Origin: Vibrio atypicus
GTDB taxonomy: Bacteria > Pseudomonadota > Gammaproteobacteria > Enterobacterales > Vibrionaceae
Length of the DNA: 64,000 nucleotides
Direction of reading: 5' to 3'
Assembly (NCBI RefSeq): GCF_009811315.1
Contig: NZ_BLID01000004.1
Span: 124,001-188,000, forward strand
Shown here: positions 9,441-24,948 of the stretch, piece after piece
Position numbering within the stretch: position 1 is the stretch's first letter
Layout: each line of letters begins with the position of its first letter
Notes under the pieces: generated by a model
Database searches by the model: none
What the model saw: the letters and a program-made list of their open reading frames with translations, nothing else
What the model was told of the DNA's origin: nothing
Made by a program: the position numbers and the translations under genes

Positions 9441-10706
9441 TTATGCTCCTTTATTTTGCCAATGCTCTAACACTTCACCTACGGTATGGAAAGAGCCAAC
9501 AACAAGAATGACATCTTGTGGCGTTGCGTTTGTCATTGCTGCTTCAAAAGCTTCAATTGGCGTTGAATAGCATGCATTAGCTGCTGGTAAATATTGACAC
9601 AATTCATCTGCGCTCGCCGCTCTAGGGCCAGACAGAGACGCTGGATACCAGTGCGATGCAATCGGAGCCAACGCTTCCAACGTCGCTTTAATGTCTTTGT
9701 CATGCAACATAGCAACTACTGTATGAATAGTTTTAGCAGCATATTGCTGCTGCACTCGTCCTACGAGATACTCTGCGGAATGAGGGTTATGGGCGACATC
9801 CAATAACACGGTTGGTGATTCACTGATCACTTGCATTCTGCCTGGAAGTTGAGCATTGCGTAAACCATTGACAATATTCACATCGCTAATATCCAGACTC
9901 GCAGTCGCCAGCGCCATTAATGCCGTTGCCGCGTTTTGCAGTGGTAAGCCTGGGACTGGCAGGTCCTCAAGATCGTAAGAGCCATGTGTCCACTTCCACA
10001 TAGAATCAGAAGTTCGCTCATATGAATACTGAATATCGACCTGGAATAGCTCTGCACCAATATCATCAGCGTGAGCGGCGACGGTAGATGGCGCCTTAGG
10101 TTGACCACAGATTGCTGGCTTACCACTGCGATAAATGCCAGCTTTTTCAAATCCAATCACGTTGATGTCATCACCCAACCAATCAACATGATCAATTGCA
10201 AGACTGGTAATGATTGAAACATCATGATCTACCACGTTGGTCGCATCCAAACGACCACCAAGGCCAACTTCGAGTAACACGATATCGACCTTCTCCGTCT
10301 GAAAAAGGCGCAATGCTGCAAGCGTTCCATACTCAAAAAAGCTTAGGCTAATATCACCACGCTGCTTTTCAATGAAATCGAATGCTTCTGAGTGCTTGCT
10401 ATCATCGAGATCTTGACCATTAATACGGACACGCTCGTTATAGCGAATTAAATGTGGAGAGCTGTAAACGCCTACAGAGTAACCGGCATCGAGCAGGATT
10501 GCTTCCATCAAAGCACAAGTGGAACCTTTGCCATTGGTGCCCGCAACAGTAATTACGGTTGACGCTGGTTTAGTGAGGTTGGCGGATTTCGCCACGGCTT
10601 GAACACGTTCTAAGCCAAGATCGATGGCAGAAGTGTGGATATTTGTTAAATAATCAAGCCACATCGCTAGTGGAGATGTGGCTTGAGGAATTTGGGTATG
10701 ACTCAT
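9441..10706 (-). CDS. folC: Bifunctional dihydrofolate synthase / folylpolyglutamate synthase FolC
   Basis: 421 aa. ATP-dependent Mur-ligase-like enzyme that adds glutamate to dihydropteroate and then to folates. It has the nucleotide loop VAGTNGKGSTCALM at about residues 54-67, the SSPHLIRYNERVRING folate-binding segment, and the C-terminal Mur ligase domain (PTVLLDVAHNPHS). It lies 45 bases downstream of accD with the next gene dedD immediately adjacent, so all are probably one operon. Confidence 0.95.
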   Translation of the reverse strand: MSHTQIPQATSPLAMWLDYLTNIHTSAIDLGLERVQAVAKSANLTKPASTVITVAGTNGKGSTCALMEAILLDAGYSVGVYSSPHLIRYNERVRINGQDLDDSKHSEAFDFIEKQRGDISLSFFEYGTLAALRLFQTEKVDIVLLEVGLGGRLDATNVVDHDVSIITSLAIDHVDWLGDDINVIGFEKAGIYRSGKPAICGQPKAPSTVAAHADDIGAELFQVDIQYSYERTSDSMWKWTHGSYDLEDLPVPGLPLQNAATALMALATASLDISDVNIVNGLRNAQLPGRMQVISESPTVLLDVAHNPHSAEYLVGRVQQQYAAKTIHTVVAMLHDKDIKATLEALAPIASHWYPASLSGPRAASADELCQYLPAANACYSTPIEAFEAAMTNATPQDVILVVGSFHTVGEVLEHWQNKGA

Positions 10707-10751
10707 CTAACTGAAACCAAAATAATTGTGGTGGTTTGTTAGTGTCTTACT

Positions 10752-11678
10752 TTACCCTTTTTCGTCTACTTCTGGTACTTCATAGTTAGCTTCATTTGGA
10801 GAATCATTCACAGAAACTACCAAAGGAGACGCTTGATTAGTCATTTTTGCTAATAGGCTACCAATACGTTGACGCATTTCGCGACGATCCACGATCATGT
10901 CAATCGCACCGTGATCCAATAAGAACTCACTACGCTGGAAACCTTCAGGAAGATCTTCACGTACCGTTTGCTCAATAACACGACGACCAGCGAAGCCGAT
11001 CAGTGCTTTTGGTTCACCGATATTAATATCACCTAGCATAGCTAGACTCGCAGAAACACCACCCATTGTTGGGTCTGTCATGACAGAAACAAATGGAAGA
11101 CCTTTTGCAGATAGACGCTCTAACGCTGCACTGGTTTTCGCCATTTGCATCAATGACATCAATGCTTCTTGCATGCGCGCACCGCCACTGGCAGAGAAAC
11201 ATACAAGACCACAGTTGTTTTCCATTGCCGCTTCAACCGCTCGAACAAAACGAGCTCCAACAACAGAGCCCATTGAACCGCCCATAAAAGAGAATTCAAA
11301 AGCACAAGCAACAACAGGTAGGCCAAGTAACTCGCCTTTCATTACAACCAGTGCATCTTTCTCACCGCTGCTTTTCTGTGCTGCAGAAATACGATCTTTG
11401 TATTTCTTAGAGTCTTTAAATTTCAGTTTATCTTTTGGTTCTAGCTCATCTGCTAGTTCAACGCGGTTACCTTCATCTAAGAAAGTTTCCAAACGACGAC
11501 GAGCTTTCATGCGCATGTGATGATCACATTTTGGACATACTTCCAAGTTACGCTCTAGTTCAGCGTGATAAAGCACTTGTTCACATGAAGTACATTTAGT
11601 CCAAACACCTTCTGGGATAGAAGCTTTACGTGAACTACCGATATTGCTTTTTTCTAAAATCTTTTCAAGCCAACTCAT
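10752..11678 (-). CDS. accD: Acetyl-CoA carboxylase carboxyltransferase subunit beta AccD
   Basis: 308 aa from ATG 11678 ([10 protein letters not shown]), with an AAAAGG ribosome-binding site. The frame is open 16 codons further, but that part is not conserved. N-terminal four-Cys zinc ribbon (CTSC...CPKC, about residues 27-49) followed by a crotonase-like carboxyltransferase domain with [12 protein letters not shown] and [12 protein letters not shown]. With AccA it transfers the carboxyl group from biotin to acetyl-CoA, the first step of fatty-acid synthesis. Confidence 0.96.
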   Translation of the reverse strand: MSWLEKILEKSNIGSSRKASIPEGVWTKCTSCEQVLYHAELERNLEVCPKCDHHMRMKARRRLETFLDEGNRVELADELEPKDKLKFKDSKKYKDRISAAQKSSGEKDALVVMKGELLGLPVVACAFEFSFMGGSMGSVVGARFVRAVEAAMENNCGLVCFSASGGARMQEALMSLMQMAKTSAALERLSAKGLPFVSVMTDPTMGGVSASLAMLGDINIGEPKALIGFAGRRVIEQTVREDLPEGFQRSEFLLDHGAIDMIVDRREMRQRIGSLLAKMTNQASPLVVSVNDSPNEANYEVPEVDEKG

Positions 11679-11855
11679 GGAAGACCTTTTCTCTACTACT
11701 CCCACGCAAGGTTGCGAAGGATACAAATTCTGAATTTATGCGTGAGGATTAAAGCATATAAAATGCCAGCTGTGGACAAAAAACTGGTTGTACCTATTTT
11801 CTGTACCTAGATCTCACGCGCTAAAGAACTGATAATTTGGACAATTTATCACGAT

Positions 11856-12650
11856 TTAGTTCAAATTGTCTGGCAAAAATAGTGGCCCAATCGGCACTCT
11901 TGGCAATTCGAACTCAGTTGGGTAATCGACATCTACCAAGTAAAGCCCTTCTGCTTTAGCGGTTGCTCCCGCTAATTTGCGATCTTTCTCAGCTAAAAGC
12001 CATTCTATCCATTGCGGTTCTTTCTCACCGCGACCGACACAAATCAAGCTACCGGTAATATTGCGCACCATGTGATGCACAAATGCATTTGCTTTGATGT
12101 CGATCACCACATATTGACCATGTCGCGTCACGTTGAGGTGCATCATGTTGCGCCAAGGGCTGCGAGACTGACAATGCACTGCTCTGAAAGAAGTGAAGTC
12201 ATTTTCTCCGAGAAGATACTGGCCTGCCTGATGCATTTTCTCGACATCAAGATCACCGTGATAGTGACTGACACCAGAAGATAGAATACCCGGACGTAAA
12301 GCACTATTAAAAATGATATAGCGGTAACGACGCGCCGTGGCCGAAAAACGCGCATGAAACTCTTCAGGCACTTCTTTAGCCCAACGGACTGCAATATCAC
12401 TTGGTAGATTTGCGTTGGCACCCATTGTCCAAGCCACCATTTTTCGATCAGCATTAGTATCAAAATGGACCACTTGACCTGTACCATGAACCCCTGCATC
12501 AGTTCGACCTGCACATTGAACTTCTATTGGGTGATTCGCGACAACGCTTAACGCTTTCTCTAGCTTTTCTTGAACGCTCTTTACATCTCTTTGGCGCTGC
12601 CAACCATAGTATTGAGTACCATTATATTCGATACCTAACGCTATTCTCAT
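11856..12650 (-). CDS. truA: tRNA pseudouridine(38-40) synthase TruA
   Basis: 264 aa. Isomerises uridines 38-40 in the tRNA anticodon stem-loop. The catalytic aspartate lies in [15 protein letters not shown] (about residue 52), and the N-terminus ([18 protein letters not shown]) is typical. It sits between fimV and accD, an order conserved in vibrios and pseudomonads. Confidence 0.96.
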   Translation of the reverse strand: MRIALGIEYNGTQYYGWQRQRDVKSVQEKLEKALSVVANHPIEVQCAGRTDAGVHGTGQVVHFDTNADRKMVAWTMGANANLPSDIAVRWAKEVPEEFHARFSATARRYRYIIFNSALRPGILSSGVSHYHGDLDVEKMHQAGQYLLGENDFTSFRAVHCQSRSPWRNMMHLNVTRHGQYVVIDIKANAFVHHMVRNITGSLICVGRGEKEPQWIEWLLAEKDRKLAGATAKAEGLYLVDVDYPTEFELPRVPIGPLFLPDNLN

Positions 12651-12707
12651 CAGGGTGTTCTCTTAGGGTCTGCTGAAATGGGGCGGGAAGTATAAACATT
12701 TTCCACG

Positions 12708-12738
12708 CAAAAAATAAGGGGGACACCTTGTCCCCCTT
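12708..12738 (-). terminator. Terminator of fimV/hubP
   Basis: AAGGGGGACA/TGTCCCCCTT 10-bp stem with a 3-base loop, followed on the minus strand by ATTTTTTG, about 12 bases after the fimV stop. Confidence 0.85.
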
Positions 12739-12749
12739 AGTTTGTTTAC

Positions 12750-17840
<5,091 letters not shown>

Positions 17841-17992
17841 ATAAGGCTCAGCTATGTGCTCAATTAATTTAAATATACAGTGATCTGTTAAATATATCGG
17901 ATAAAGCGGGCAAAACTATAGGTATTGAACTAAAAAATGTGTGTCTAACGCCATATTCGTATTAATCTCACACAATTTTTCTTTATTCGATT

Positions 17993-18020
17993 AAAAAAGC
18001 CTCACACATTGGTGAGGCTT
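17993..18020 (-). terminator. Terminator of asd
   Basis: GCCTCAC/GTGAGGC stem with a 6-base loop, followed on the minus strand by TTTTTTAA, 24 bases after the asd stop. Confidence 0.87.
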
Positions 18021-18043
18021 TGATAAACATATCAGTTAATCGA

Positions 18044-19057
18044 TTAGTAGTAATCGCGAATTAACACTTCAGCGATTTGCACTGCGTTCGTCGCTGCGCC
18101 TTTACGAACGTTGTCCGCAACCACCCATAAGTTAACCCCACTATGGTGGCTGATATCATTACGAATACGACCAACCATTACGTGGTCTTTACCACCAGCA
18201 TCGCGAACTTGAGTCGGGAAATCTTCACCTTGGAACACTTCAATACCATCCGTATTCTCTAGCAGATTGATCACCTCTTGAGCATCAATAGGCGCACATG
18301 TTTCTAAGTGAATCGCTTCTGCGTGACCATAAAATACAGGTACGCGCACACAAGTTGGGTTTACTGTAATGCCTGGATCATTAAAGATCTTCTGTGTTTC
18401 CCAAACCATCTTCATCTCTTCACGTGTATAGCCGTTTTCCATGAACTGGTCGATCTGTGGAATACAGTTGAAGGCAATCTGCTGTGCAAACTCGTTGCTT
18501 TCTGCAGGCATACCGTTCAATAGTTTTGCTGTTTGACCCGCTAACTCATCAATACCTGCTTTACCGGCACCTGAAACAGATTGGTAAGTCGATACGTTAA
18601 TGCGCTCAATACCAACTGCATCATGAATTGGTTTAAGTGCCACCAGCATTTGAATCGTTGAACAGTTTGGGTTCGCGATGATATTGCGGTTACGAAATTC
18701 TGCAATCGCTTCCGGGTTCACTTCAGGAACCACTAGAGGAATATCATACTCGTAGCGGAATTGTGATGTGTTATCGATAACAATCACGCCTTCTTCTGCT
18801 GCAACTGGTGCCCATTTGGCAGAGAGTTCTCCACCTGCTGAGAAAAGAGCGATATGCGCTTGAGACCAATCAAACTCCTCTACGTTTTGTACACGTACGG
18901 TTTTACCGTTAAAACGGTAAGTCTTACCTTCACTACGCTCACTCGCTAGTAAGAAGATCTCACCAACAGGAAATTTGCGCTCTTGAAGCACTTCCAAAAT
19001 AGTTTCACCGACCGCACCGGTCGCACCTAAAACGGCAACATTATATTGTTGGCTCAT
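18044..19057 (-). CDS. asd: Aspartate-semialdehyde dehydrogenase
   Basis: 337 aa. Reduces aspartyl phosphate to the semialdehyde with NADPH, feeding Lys/DAP, Thr and Met synthesis. Shows the Rossmann motif [10 protein letters not shown] (10-19), catalytic Cys132 in NPNCSTIQ, and the histidine in YGHAEAIH. Its length and sequence type match the second Asd form known in Vibrio (337 aa) rather than the 370-aa enterobacterial one. The start codon overlaps the pdxB stop (ATGA), indicating coupling. Confidence 0.95.
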   Translation of the reverse strand: MSQQYNVAVLGATGAVGETILEVLQERKFPVGEIFLLASERSEGKTYRFNGKTVRVQNVEEFDWSQAHIALFSAGGELSAKWAPVAAEEGVIVIDNTSQFRYEYDIPLVVPEVNPEAIAEFRNRNIIANPNCSTIQMLVALKPIHDAVGIERINVSTYQSVSGAGKAGIDELAGQTAKLLNGMPAESNEFAQQIAFNCIPQIDQFMENGYTREEMKMVWETQKIFNDPGITVNPTCVRVPVFYGHAEAIHLETCAPIDAQEVINLLENTDGIEVFQGEDFPTQVRDAGGKDHVMVGRIRNDISHHSGVNLWVVADNVRKGAATNAVQIAEVLIRDYY

Positions 19058-20187
19058 TGACTTACCTCAACCTGAAAACCTAGTTTTTCTAGTGGTGCTA
19101 AGTTACATGACTCATCACCTACCAGTGTGACAGCACTGTACTCTCGTCGATCCCAGTAGTTTTTACGCATCAGGTCAAACGAACCTGGCTTACTGATTTC
19201 GCGACGGAATAAGGCGTCATCTTTGCGCACATCATAAATCAGCTGAGTAAGATTATGTAGTGTTGCTTCATCCCACTCTCTATCCAATACCATGGTTGGT
19301 ACAGGTGCTGTTGGCAATAGCTCGCTGGCATGCGCAGATAATTCGTTATTTAAGAACTCGCAGTAGCTATTGAAGATCATTGTCGTACCACGCGCTTTCC
19401 CTTCCAGACCATAGCCTGCAACGTGAGGGGTTGCGAATGCTAGCAGAGGCAGAAGCTCCATATCAACCTCTGGCTCAAATTCAAACACATCTAGTGCCGC
19501 GATAAAGCCATCTTTTTTCATTAAGCGAGCTTTCAACGCACTATTATCAACCACTGGACCGCGAGCTGCGTTAATCAATATTTGATCAGCACGCATCGCA
19601 TCAAGTCGAGTTTGGTCGATAAGGTGATGGGTTGGGTATTCACCATCGCGAGTAATCGGCGTATGCAGAGTGATAATGTCTGACTGCTCAAGCAAGGTTT
19701 CTAATTCTGTAAACTCTCGCTCGTCTCCCGCTTTTTCCTTTGGCGGATCATTGATAAGGACTTTAATCCCTACACCTTGTAAGCACTGCTGCAAATAGCT
19801 ACCAACTTGGCCCGCACCAATAATGCCAACCGTCTTATCAAATACAGAAAAACCATGCTGTTGAGCCAATACCATCATTACGCTAAACGCATATTCGGCA
19901 ACACCTACTTTGTTACAGCCAGGTGCTGCGGTAAAGAAAATGCCCTTATCTTTTAGTAGAGTCTGATCGACATGGTCCATGCCTGCAGTAGCGGTTCCAA
20001 CAAACTTGAGTTTATTTGCCTTAGCAATTAGCTCTGCATTCACTTTAGTTACCGAACGGATCATTAATGCATCAACGTCAACTAAGTCATCAGCAGTTAG
20101 AGTACGACCCGATTTTAGGATCACTTCACCGAGCTGGCTAAACAGTTCCTCAGCATACGGCATGTTTTCATCAATAAGGATTTTCAT
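19054..20187 (-). CDS. pdxB: Erythronate-4-phosphate dehydrogenase PdxB
   Basis: 377 aa from ATG 20187 ([16 protein letters not shown]). The frame is open for 55 more codons upstream, but those run into the untranslated region and hairpin after fabB. D-2-hydroxyacid dehydrogenase of the pyridoxal-phosphate pathway, with the NAD motif [12 protein letters not shown] near residue 120, the catalytic Arg/Glu/His set of the family ([17 protein letters not shown]), and a C-terminal dimerisation domain. Overlaps asd by 4 bases. Confidence 0.95.
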   Translation of the reverse strand: MKILIDENMPYAEELFSQLGEVILKSGRTLTADDLVDVDALMIRSVTKVNAELIAKANKLKFVGTATAGMDHVDQTLLKDKGIFFTAAPGCNKVGVAEYAFSVMMVLAQQHGFSVFDKTVGIIGAGQVGSYLQQCLQGVGIKVLINDPPKEKAGDEREFTELETLLEQSDIITLHTPITRDGEYPTHHLIDQTRLDAMRADQILINAARGPVVDNSALKARLMKKDGFIAALDVFEFEPEVDMELLPLLAFATPHVAGYGLEGKARGTTMIFNSYCEFLNNELSAHASELLPTAPVPTMVLDREWDEATLHNLTQLIYDVRKDDALFRREISKPGSFDLMRKNYWDRREYSAVTLVGDESCNLAPLEKLGFQVEVSQ

Positions 20188-20274
20188 GGTTTTAATCGTG
20201 TGATTTGGCATTGGAAGAGAATGAATTAATGAGATTGTGCAGAAAAGCTCAGCTGGTGTCGAGGTGATTGTTAT

Positions 20275-20437
20275 CCAGAAAGAAAAATGCCCGGCATATA
20301 GCCGGGCAAAGTTCCAGAACAAAAGGATCTTGACCCGCTCTCCATGGGTCAAAGTCTGCGTCTGTTCGATTGCTTCAGTAGTAGAAACAATCAGCTCTGG
20401 AAACTGGTTTGCTGAGTAATTTGCTCAACAAATACAG
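20275..20437 (-). ncRNA. farS: Candidate FarS small RNA from the fabB 3' UTR
   Basis: The terminator after fabB lies about 130 bases beyond its stop, leaving a long 3' UTR with hairpin potential (TTGACCC/GGGTCAA at 20330-20352) and an Hfq-friendly terminator (GC stem plus TTTTTCTTTCT). In V. cholerae the fabB 3' UTR is cut by RNase E to give FarS, an Hfq-dependent RNA that represses fadE messages and so balances fatty-acid synthesis and degradation. The call rests on locus and architecture; the exact processed 5' end is not visible. Confidence 0.6.
20280..20308 (-). terminator. Terminator of fabB / FarS
   Basis: TGCCCGGC/GCCGGGCA 8-bp GC-rich stem with a 5-base loop, followed on the minus strand by TTTTTCTTTCT. 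Confidence 0.88.
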
Positions 20438-21649
20438 TTAGCCTTGGTACTTCTTGATTACTAGAGTTGCGTTAGTACCACCAAAACCAAAACTGTTTGA
20501 CATAACTGCGTTCAATTCTACATCGCGTTTTTCTGTCACGATATCAAGACCTTGTGCAGCTTCGTCTAGATTCTCAACGTTAATACTTGGCGCAACAAAG
20601 TTGTTCTCTAGCATCAGGGTTGAATAAATAGCTTCGTGAACACCTGCAGCACCTAGAGCGTGACCTGTCATCGCTTTAGTTGCTGAGATTGCTGGGCTGT
20701 TACCGCCAAAGACTTCTTGGATAGCACCAAGTTCTTTCACGTCACCCACAGGTGTTGAAGTACCGTGAGTGTTTACGTAGTCAATGCTATCAACTTCTTG
20801 CATTGCCATCTTCATACAGCGAACTGCGCCTTCACCTGATGGAGCTACCATGTCGTAGCCATCTGATGTTGCACCGTAGCCTACGATCTCGCCGTAGATT
20901 TTCGCGCCGCGAGCAAGAGCGTGTTCAAGCTCTTCGATAACCAGCATGCCGCCGCCACCAGAGATAACAAAACCATCACGGTTTGCATCATAAGTACGTG
21001 ATGCTTTTTCTGGCGTTTCATTGTATTTCGTTGATAGTGCGCCCATCGCATCAAACATCATCGTTTGAGACCAATCTAGCTCTTCACCACCACCCGCAAA
21101 AACAATGTCTTGTTTGCCAAGTTGAATCAGTTCCATTGCGTGACCAATACAGTGTGCAGATGTTGCACATGCTGAACTCATTGAGTAGTTCACGCCACGA
21201 ATCTTAAATGGAGTCGCAAGACAAGCAGATACTGTTGAAGACATAGTACGTGGAACCATGTAAGGACCCACACGCTTAACGCCTTTCGCACGCATAGTAT
21301 CAACAGCGACAGCTTGGTTTAGTGCAGAAGCACCACCAGAACCAGCTACAATACCAGTGCGCTCATTAGAAACCTGGTCTTCGGTAAGACCTGAGTCTTC
21401 GATTGCCTGCTGCATTGATAGGTATGCATAAGCTGCCGCATCGCCCATAAAACGCATCTGTTTGCGATCAATGTGCTCTGCTGGGTTGATTTTAAGATCA
21501 CCCCAAACTTGAGAACGAAGACCCTGCTCTTTAAACTGCTCTGAAGCAGTAATACCAGACTTACCTTCTTTTAGAGACGCTAAAACTTCTTCGACGTTGT
21601 TACCGATACTTGAAACAATACCCATACCGGTGATTACGACACGTTTCAT
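20438..21649 (-). CDS. fabB: Beta-ketoacyl-ACP synthase I FabB
   Basis: 403 aa. Condenses acyl-ACP with malonyl-ACP and is needed for unsaturated fatty-acid elongation. Catalytic Cys161 in [11 protein letters not shown], with active-site histidines in [11 protein letters not shown] and [13 protein letters not shown]. FabB-type rather than FabF by length and sequence. A possible FadR-like site lies about 55 bases upstream, and its 3' UTR appears to hold FarS. Confidence 0.96.
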   Translation of the reverse strand: MKRVVITGMGIVSSIGNNVEEVLASLKEGKSGITASEQFKEQGLRSQVWGDLKINPAEHIDRKQMRFMGDAAAYAYLSMQQAIEDSGLTEDQVSNERTGIVAGSGGASALNQAVAVDTMRAKGVKRVGPYMVPRTMSSTVSACLATPFKIRGVNYSMSSACATSAHCIGHAMELIQLGKQDIVFAGGGEELDWSQTMMFDAMGALSTKYNETPEKASRTYDANRDGFVISGGGGMLVIEELEHALARGAKIYGEIVGYGATSDGYDMVAPSGEGAVRCMKMAMQEVDSIDYVNTHGTSTPVGDVKELGAIQEVFGGNSPAISATKAMTGHALGAAGVHEAIYSTLMLENNFVAPSINVENLDEAAQGLDIVTEKRDVELNAVMSNSFGFGGTNATLVIKKYQG

Positions 21650-21704
21650 TATGACATTCCTATAATTCTAAATTCCGCTAGATGATAACTAAGTTACCCC
21701 TGAA

Positions 21705-21718
21705 AAGTGGTCAGCTTT
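21705..21718 (-). promoter_or_regulatory. Possible FadR-like site upstream of fabB
   Basis: AAGTGGTCAGCTTT shares the TGGTCnG core of FadR operators. It lies about 55 bases before the fabB start, close to where FadR activates fabB in E. coli. The second half-site is poor, so this is tentative. Confidence 0.3.
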
Positions 21719-21777
21719 CCCATAAATCCGTACAATCGCCTCAACTTTACTGCCTTTATCACATAAATTCAGACGCT

Positions 21778-23796
21778 ATGACCTCGATTACCAATGCACA
21801 ACTTGGCTGGAACGAAGCTGGAACCCCTGTTTCTGACCAGTTTGACGATGTTTACTTTTCAAACGTAAACGGTCTTGAAGAAACTCGTTATGTCTTCTTG
21901 AAGCAAAATCATCTCCCACAAAGATGGCAAGAGTTTGATCAACGCCGCTTTGTTGTCGGCGAAACAGGATTTGGTACTGGACTAAACTTCTTAGCCGTTT
22001 GGCAGTGGTTTAATCACTTTAGGCAACAAAACCCTGACGCTCCATTAAAAGAGCTTCATTTCGTCAGTTTCGAAAAGTATCCTCTTAGCCGTGAAGATCT
22101 CGTTAAGGCTCATGAATCTTGGCCTGAATTGGCCGAGCTCGCAGAAAAATTGCAAAAGCATTACCCAATTGCGGTACCTGAATGCCATCGCATCGTATTA
22201 GAAAATGGTGCGATCACACTCGACTTATGGTTTGGCGACATCAAGGATTGTATGCCAAAAGTACCTGTAAATGAAAACGGTATCATTGATGCTTGGTTCT
22301 TAGATGGCTTTGCACCGAGTAAAAACCCAGAAATGTGGAATCAAGACCTATTCAATGGCATGGCGAAGCTGGCCAAGGTCGACTGTACTTGCGCGACATT
22401 CACAGCAGCTGGTTTTGTTCGAAGAGGTTTAATCGAAGCAGGCTTTGATATGAAGAAAGTCAAAGGCTTTGGTACTAAGCGAGATATGATCGCTGGCAGC
22501 CTTAAAGAGCGCCCACTCGTTACCAACTTCAAACCATGGTTCCATCGCGCCAACAGCGCTTGTGCGACATCTATCGCTATTATTGGTGGTGGCATTGCCA
22601 GTGCAACTCTAGCAAAAACGTTGGTCCGACGTGGCAAGCAGGTGACCTTATACTGTCAAGATGATGCTCCAGCGCAAGGCGCGTCAGGCAACCGTCAAGG
22701 AGCGGTTTACCCATTGCTCAATGGACCTCATGTCGGTGTGTCTCGTGTATTTGCGCCCGCCTTTTTGTTCGCAAGACAATTTGTTGAACAGATGGCTGAA
22801 ACCATCTCATTTGATCATAGCTGGTGTGGTGTCACGCAACTTATGTGGGATGAAAACGCTAAAAATAAACTGGAAAAGATGGTGCAAGGCCAATTCCCAG
22901 AGCAACTCATTCATGCTCTAGATTCAAGTCAAACCACTGAAATCATCGGTTTGCCAATTGATATGGCAAGTGTCCACTACCCTCTAGGTGGTTGGCTTTC
23001 TCCTGCGCAGCTGACCACGGGATTATTAGATGAGCTAGAGAAAAGCGCTCAATTTGATGCTCGCTTTAACCACAAGGTTGAGCGTTTAAGTTGGAACGAA
23101 ACAAGCCAGCAATGGACATTGACTAGTAACGAGTTCAACAATGATCATGACGTTGTTATTATTGCCAACGGTCACCAGTTCTCTGAGTTGGAGCAGACAG
23201 CCGACGTTCCACTAGGCCAAGTAAAAGGACAAGTGAGTCACATTCCAACCACTGACGACCTAAGCCAGTTAAAAACTGTACTCTGCTACGATGGATATAT
23301 GACGCCATTAAATCCAAACAATGCTCACCACTGCATTGGGGCAAGCTATGATCGCAGCCATCTAGATTATGAATTCGATCCCGCTGCTCAACAAGATAAT
23401 GGCGACAAGCTGCGCAAATGTGTACCCAATCAGAATTGGCCGCATCAAGTTGACACGAGCAGCAACCAATCTCGCCAAGGAATTCGCTGCGTAAGCCGAG
23501 ATCACCTGCCATTCATCGGCAATGTCGGTATGCTCGACCAAACTCAACAGGTTTATCAGCAGCTGCAAACCATGACGCTAGAAGAAGCGCCAGTCGTTCC
23601 GCAACAGCCAAACCTTTACTGCATGCTGGGGTTAGGCTCTCGCGGATTAAGCTCTGCTCCACTACTAGCGGAAACCTTAGCCTCTCAGATTTGTGGCGAT
23701 CCGCTCCCTCTACCAATCGATGTATTAGAAGAACTTCATCCAAGTCGAATGTGGGTTCGCAAATTGAAAAAAGGCAAAGCCATTACAGCGCTGTAA
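21778..23796 (+). CDS. mnmC: Bifunctional tRNA wobble-uridine modification enzyme MnmC
   Basis: 672 aa from ATG 21778 ([17 protein letters not shown]). Upstream codons in frame fall in the fabB promoter region. The N-terminal methyltransferase domain (about 1-240) has the SAM motif [13 protein letters not shown]. The C-terminal FAD-dependent oxidoreductase domain starts at the dinucleotide motif [13 protein letters not shown] (about residue 265). Together they turn cmnm5(s2)U into mnm5(s2)U at tRNA position 34. Divergent from fabB, as in E. coli (yfcK). Confidence 0.95.
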   Translation: MTSITNAQLGWNEAGTPVSDQFDDVYFSNVNGLEETRYVFLKQNHLPQRWQEFDQRRFVVGETGFGTGLNFLAVWQWFNHFRQQNPDAPLKELHFVSFEKYPLSREDLVKAHESWPELAELAEKLQKHYPIAVPECHRIVLENGAITLDLWFGDIKDCMPKVPVNENGIIDAWFLDGFAPSKNPEMWNQDLFNGMAKLAKVDCTCATFTAAGFVRRGLIEAGFDMKKVKGFGTKRDMIAGSLKERPLVTNFKPWFHRANSACATSIAIIGGGIASATLAKTLVRRGKQVTLYCQDDAPAQGASGNRQGAVYPLLNGPHVGVSRVFAPAFLFARQFVEQMAETISFDHSWCGVTQLMWDENAKNKLEKMVQGQFPEQLIHALDSSQTTEIIGLPIDMASVHYPLGGWLSPAQLTTGLLDELEKSAQFDARFNHKVERLSWNETSQQWTLTSNEFNNDHDVVIIANGHQFSELEQTADVPLGQVKGQVSHIPTTDDLSQLKTVLCYDGYMTPLNPNNAHHCIGASYDRSHLDYEFDPAAQQDNGDKLRKCVPNQNWPHQVDTSSNQSRQGIRCVSRDHLPFIGNVGMLDQTQQVYQQLQTMTLEEAPVVPQQPNLYCMLGLGSRGLSSAPLLAETLASQICGDPLPLPIDVLEELHPSRMWVRKLKKGKAITAL

Positions 23797-23807
23797 TATG
23801 CCGTCCA

Positions 23808-23846
23808 TAAAAAAACGCAGTGATCACTCATCACTGCGTTCTTTTG
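23808..23846. terminator. Bidirectional terminator after mnmC
   Basis: ACGCAGTGAT/ATCACTGCGT 10-bp stem with AAAAAAA on the left and TTCTTTT on the right. It serves mnmC and the convergent FMN-reductase-like gene. Confidence 0.87.
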
Positions 23847-23860
23847 TGCTTCACTAGAGG

Positions 23861-24385
23861 TTAGGCTAACTGAGCCACCGCTTCTTTCACTTGTTGAGCA
23901 ATCTCTTCATTGCTAATCGAGCCCGTTTCGAAATCAAAATTATCATAGAAGCTAGGGACTGATACCGATGCTTTTACATCTGCACCAAAGTATGGCGCTG
24001 AACCAGTTGCAGCAGCAAGTACCGTTTGTGCGCCACCAGGGCCTGGCGATGTCGCAAGGTGTACTACAGGCTTGTTTTGGAAGATACTGCGATCAATTCG
24101 GCTAGCCCAATCAAACAGGTTTTTGTACGCTGCAGCATAAGACCCATTGTGCTCCGCAAACGAAATAACAATCGCATCCGCTTCAGCTAAATCGGCCAAG
24201 AATGCTCTTGCTCCTTCTGCCTGACCAATCTCTTTTTCAGTATCTTCACTGAACATAGGAACAGAGTAGTCATTGATATCTAGCACCTGTACTTGCGCCC
24301 CTTCCACTTGGTTCGCTGCGTAAGTTGCAAGAGCTTTGTTGATTGATGTTGAACTGGTTGATGCGCCAAATGCTACGATTCTCAT
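23861..24385 (-). CDS. NADPH-dependent FMN reductase family protein
   Basis: 174 aa from ATG 24385 (MRIVAFGASTSSTSIN), with AAGG 10 bases upstream; the open frame continues 24 codons further without conservation. Flavodoxin-like fold: N-terminal phosphate-binding loop GASTSSTSINKAL, then the ISFAEHNGSYAAAYKNLFDW segment that in this family (ISPEYNGS) contacts the flavin. Expected to be a soluble flavoprotein quinone, azo or chromate reductase; the substrate is unknown. Not part of the E. coli version of this neighbourhood. Confidence 0.85.
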   Translation of the reverse strand: MRIVAFGASTSSTSINKALATYAANQVEGAQVQVLDINDYSVPMFSEDTEKEIGQAEGARAFLADLAEADAIVISFAEHNGSYAAAYKNLFDWASRIDRSIFQNKPVVHLATSPGPGGAQTVLAAATGSAPYFGADVKASVSVPSFYDNFDFETGSISNEEIAQQVKEAVAQLA

Positions 24386-24455
24386 AATGATTACCTTTTT
24401 CTGTCTCTCGGTTTGTAGGATTAGAATATCCCTCGTCCCCTTTCCCAACAACAGC

Positions 24456-24496
24456 AAAAATAAAAAGAGGTTGTTCGAAAAATTCGAACAACCTCT
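24456..24496 (-). terminator. Terminator of yfcL
   Basis: AGAGGTTGTTCG/CGAACAACCTCT 12-bp stem, followed on the minus strand by TTTTTATTTTT, about 30 bases after the yfcL stop. Confidence 0.88.
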
Positions 24497-24527
24497 ATCG
24501 ATACAGTTTCAGCATCCCTCAACAAAA

Positions 24528-24791
24528 TTAAGCGAGATTTGCTAGTTCCTGCCATAAATCGTTAACAATCGTACGATCTGCAGGCGTCAACTCTGAACGC
24601 GCCGCTTCTAAGCTTGCTTCAATGCGTTGTTTTAGGACATCAACATCATTGATGCCTTCTTCTTCACACGCGGCAGCAGAAAGTGAAATATGACCACGTA
24701 GATAACCACCAGCGAACAACTCATCATCTGACGCTGAGGAAATACGTACATCAATCAGCTCAATGAGCTTTTCTTCAAATTCAATAATCAT
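24528..24791 (-). CDS. yfcL: YfcL family protein
   Basis: 87-aa acidic, soluble, mostly helical protein of unknown function. It keeps the YfcL signature (FEEKLIELIDVRISSASDDELFAGGYLRGHISL is conserved around residues 4-37; only its location is given) and stands near mnmC, as in E. coli, where yfcL follows yfcK (mnmC). No catalytic motif is apparent. Confidence 0.85.
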   Translation of the reverse strand: MIIEFEEKLIELIDVRISSASDDELFAGGYLRGHISLSAAACEEEGINDVDVLKQRIEASLEAARSELTPADRTIVNDLWQELANLA

Positions 24792-24948
24792 GGTGGTTAT
24801 TCGCCTAAATCAGTTTGCTTCTCAAAAAGAATGCAGAAGCTTCTCACATTGAGAATACGAACGCAAACCCTAAGTATCACAAGGCTTCAGAGTGTGGCAT
24901 GGCGTATGCAGTCAGTCATTTAATCGCATTCAAATGAGGGGCAATACA

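Noticed and set aside
20188..20352. N-terminal extension of PdxB by 55 codons
   Set aside because: It would include the terminator stem, is not conserved in family length, and ATG 20187 gives the standard PdxB N-terminus.
20237..20419. A 60-codon frame on the + strand between pdxB and fabB
   Set aside because: It crosses the strong fabB terminator hairpin, lacks a ribosome site, and the region is better explained as the fabB 3' UTR / FarS.
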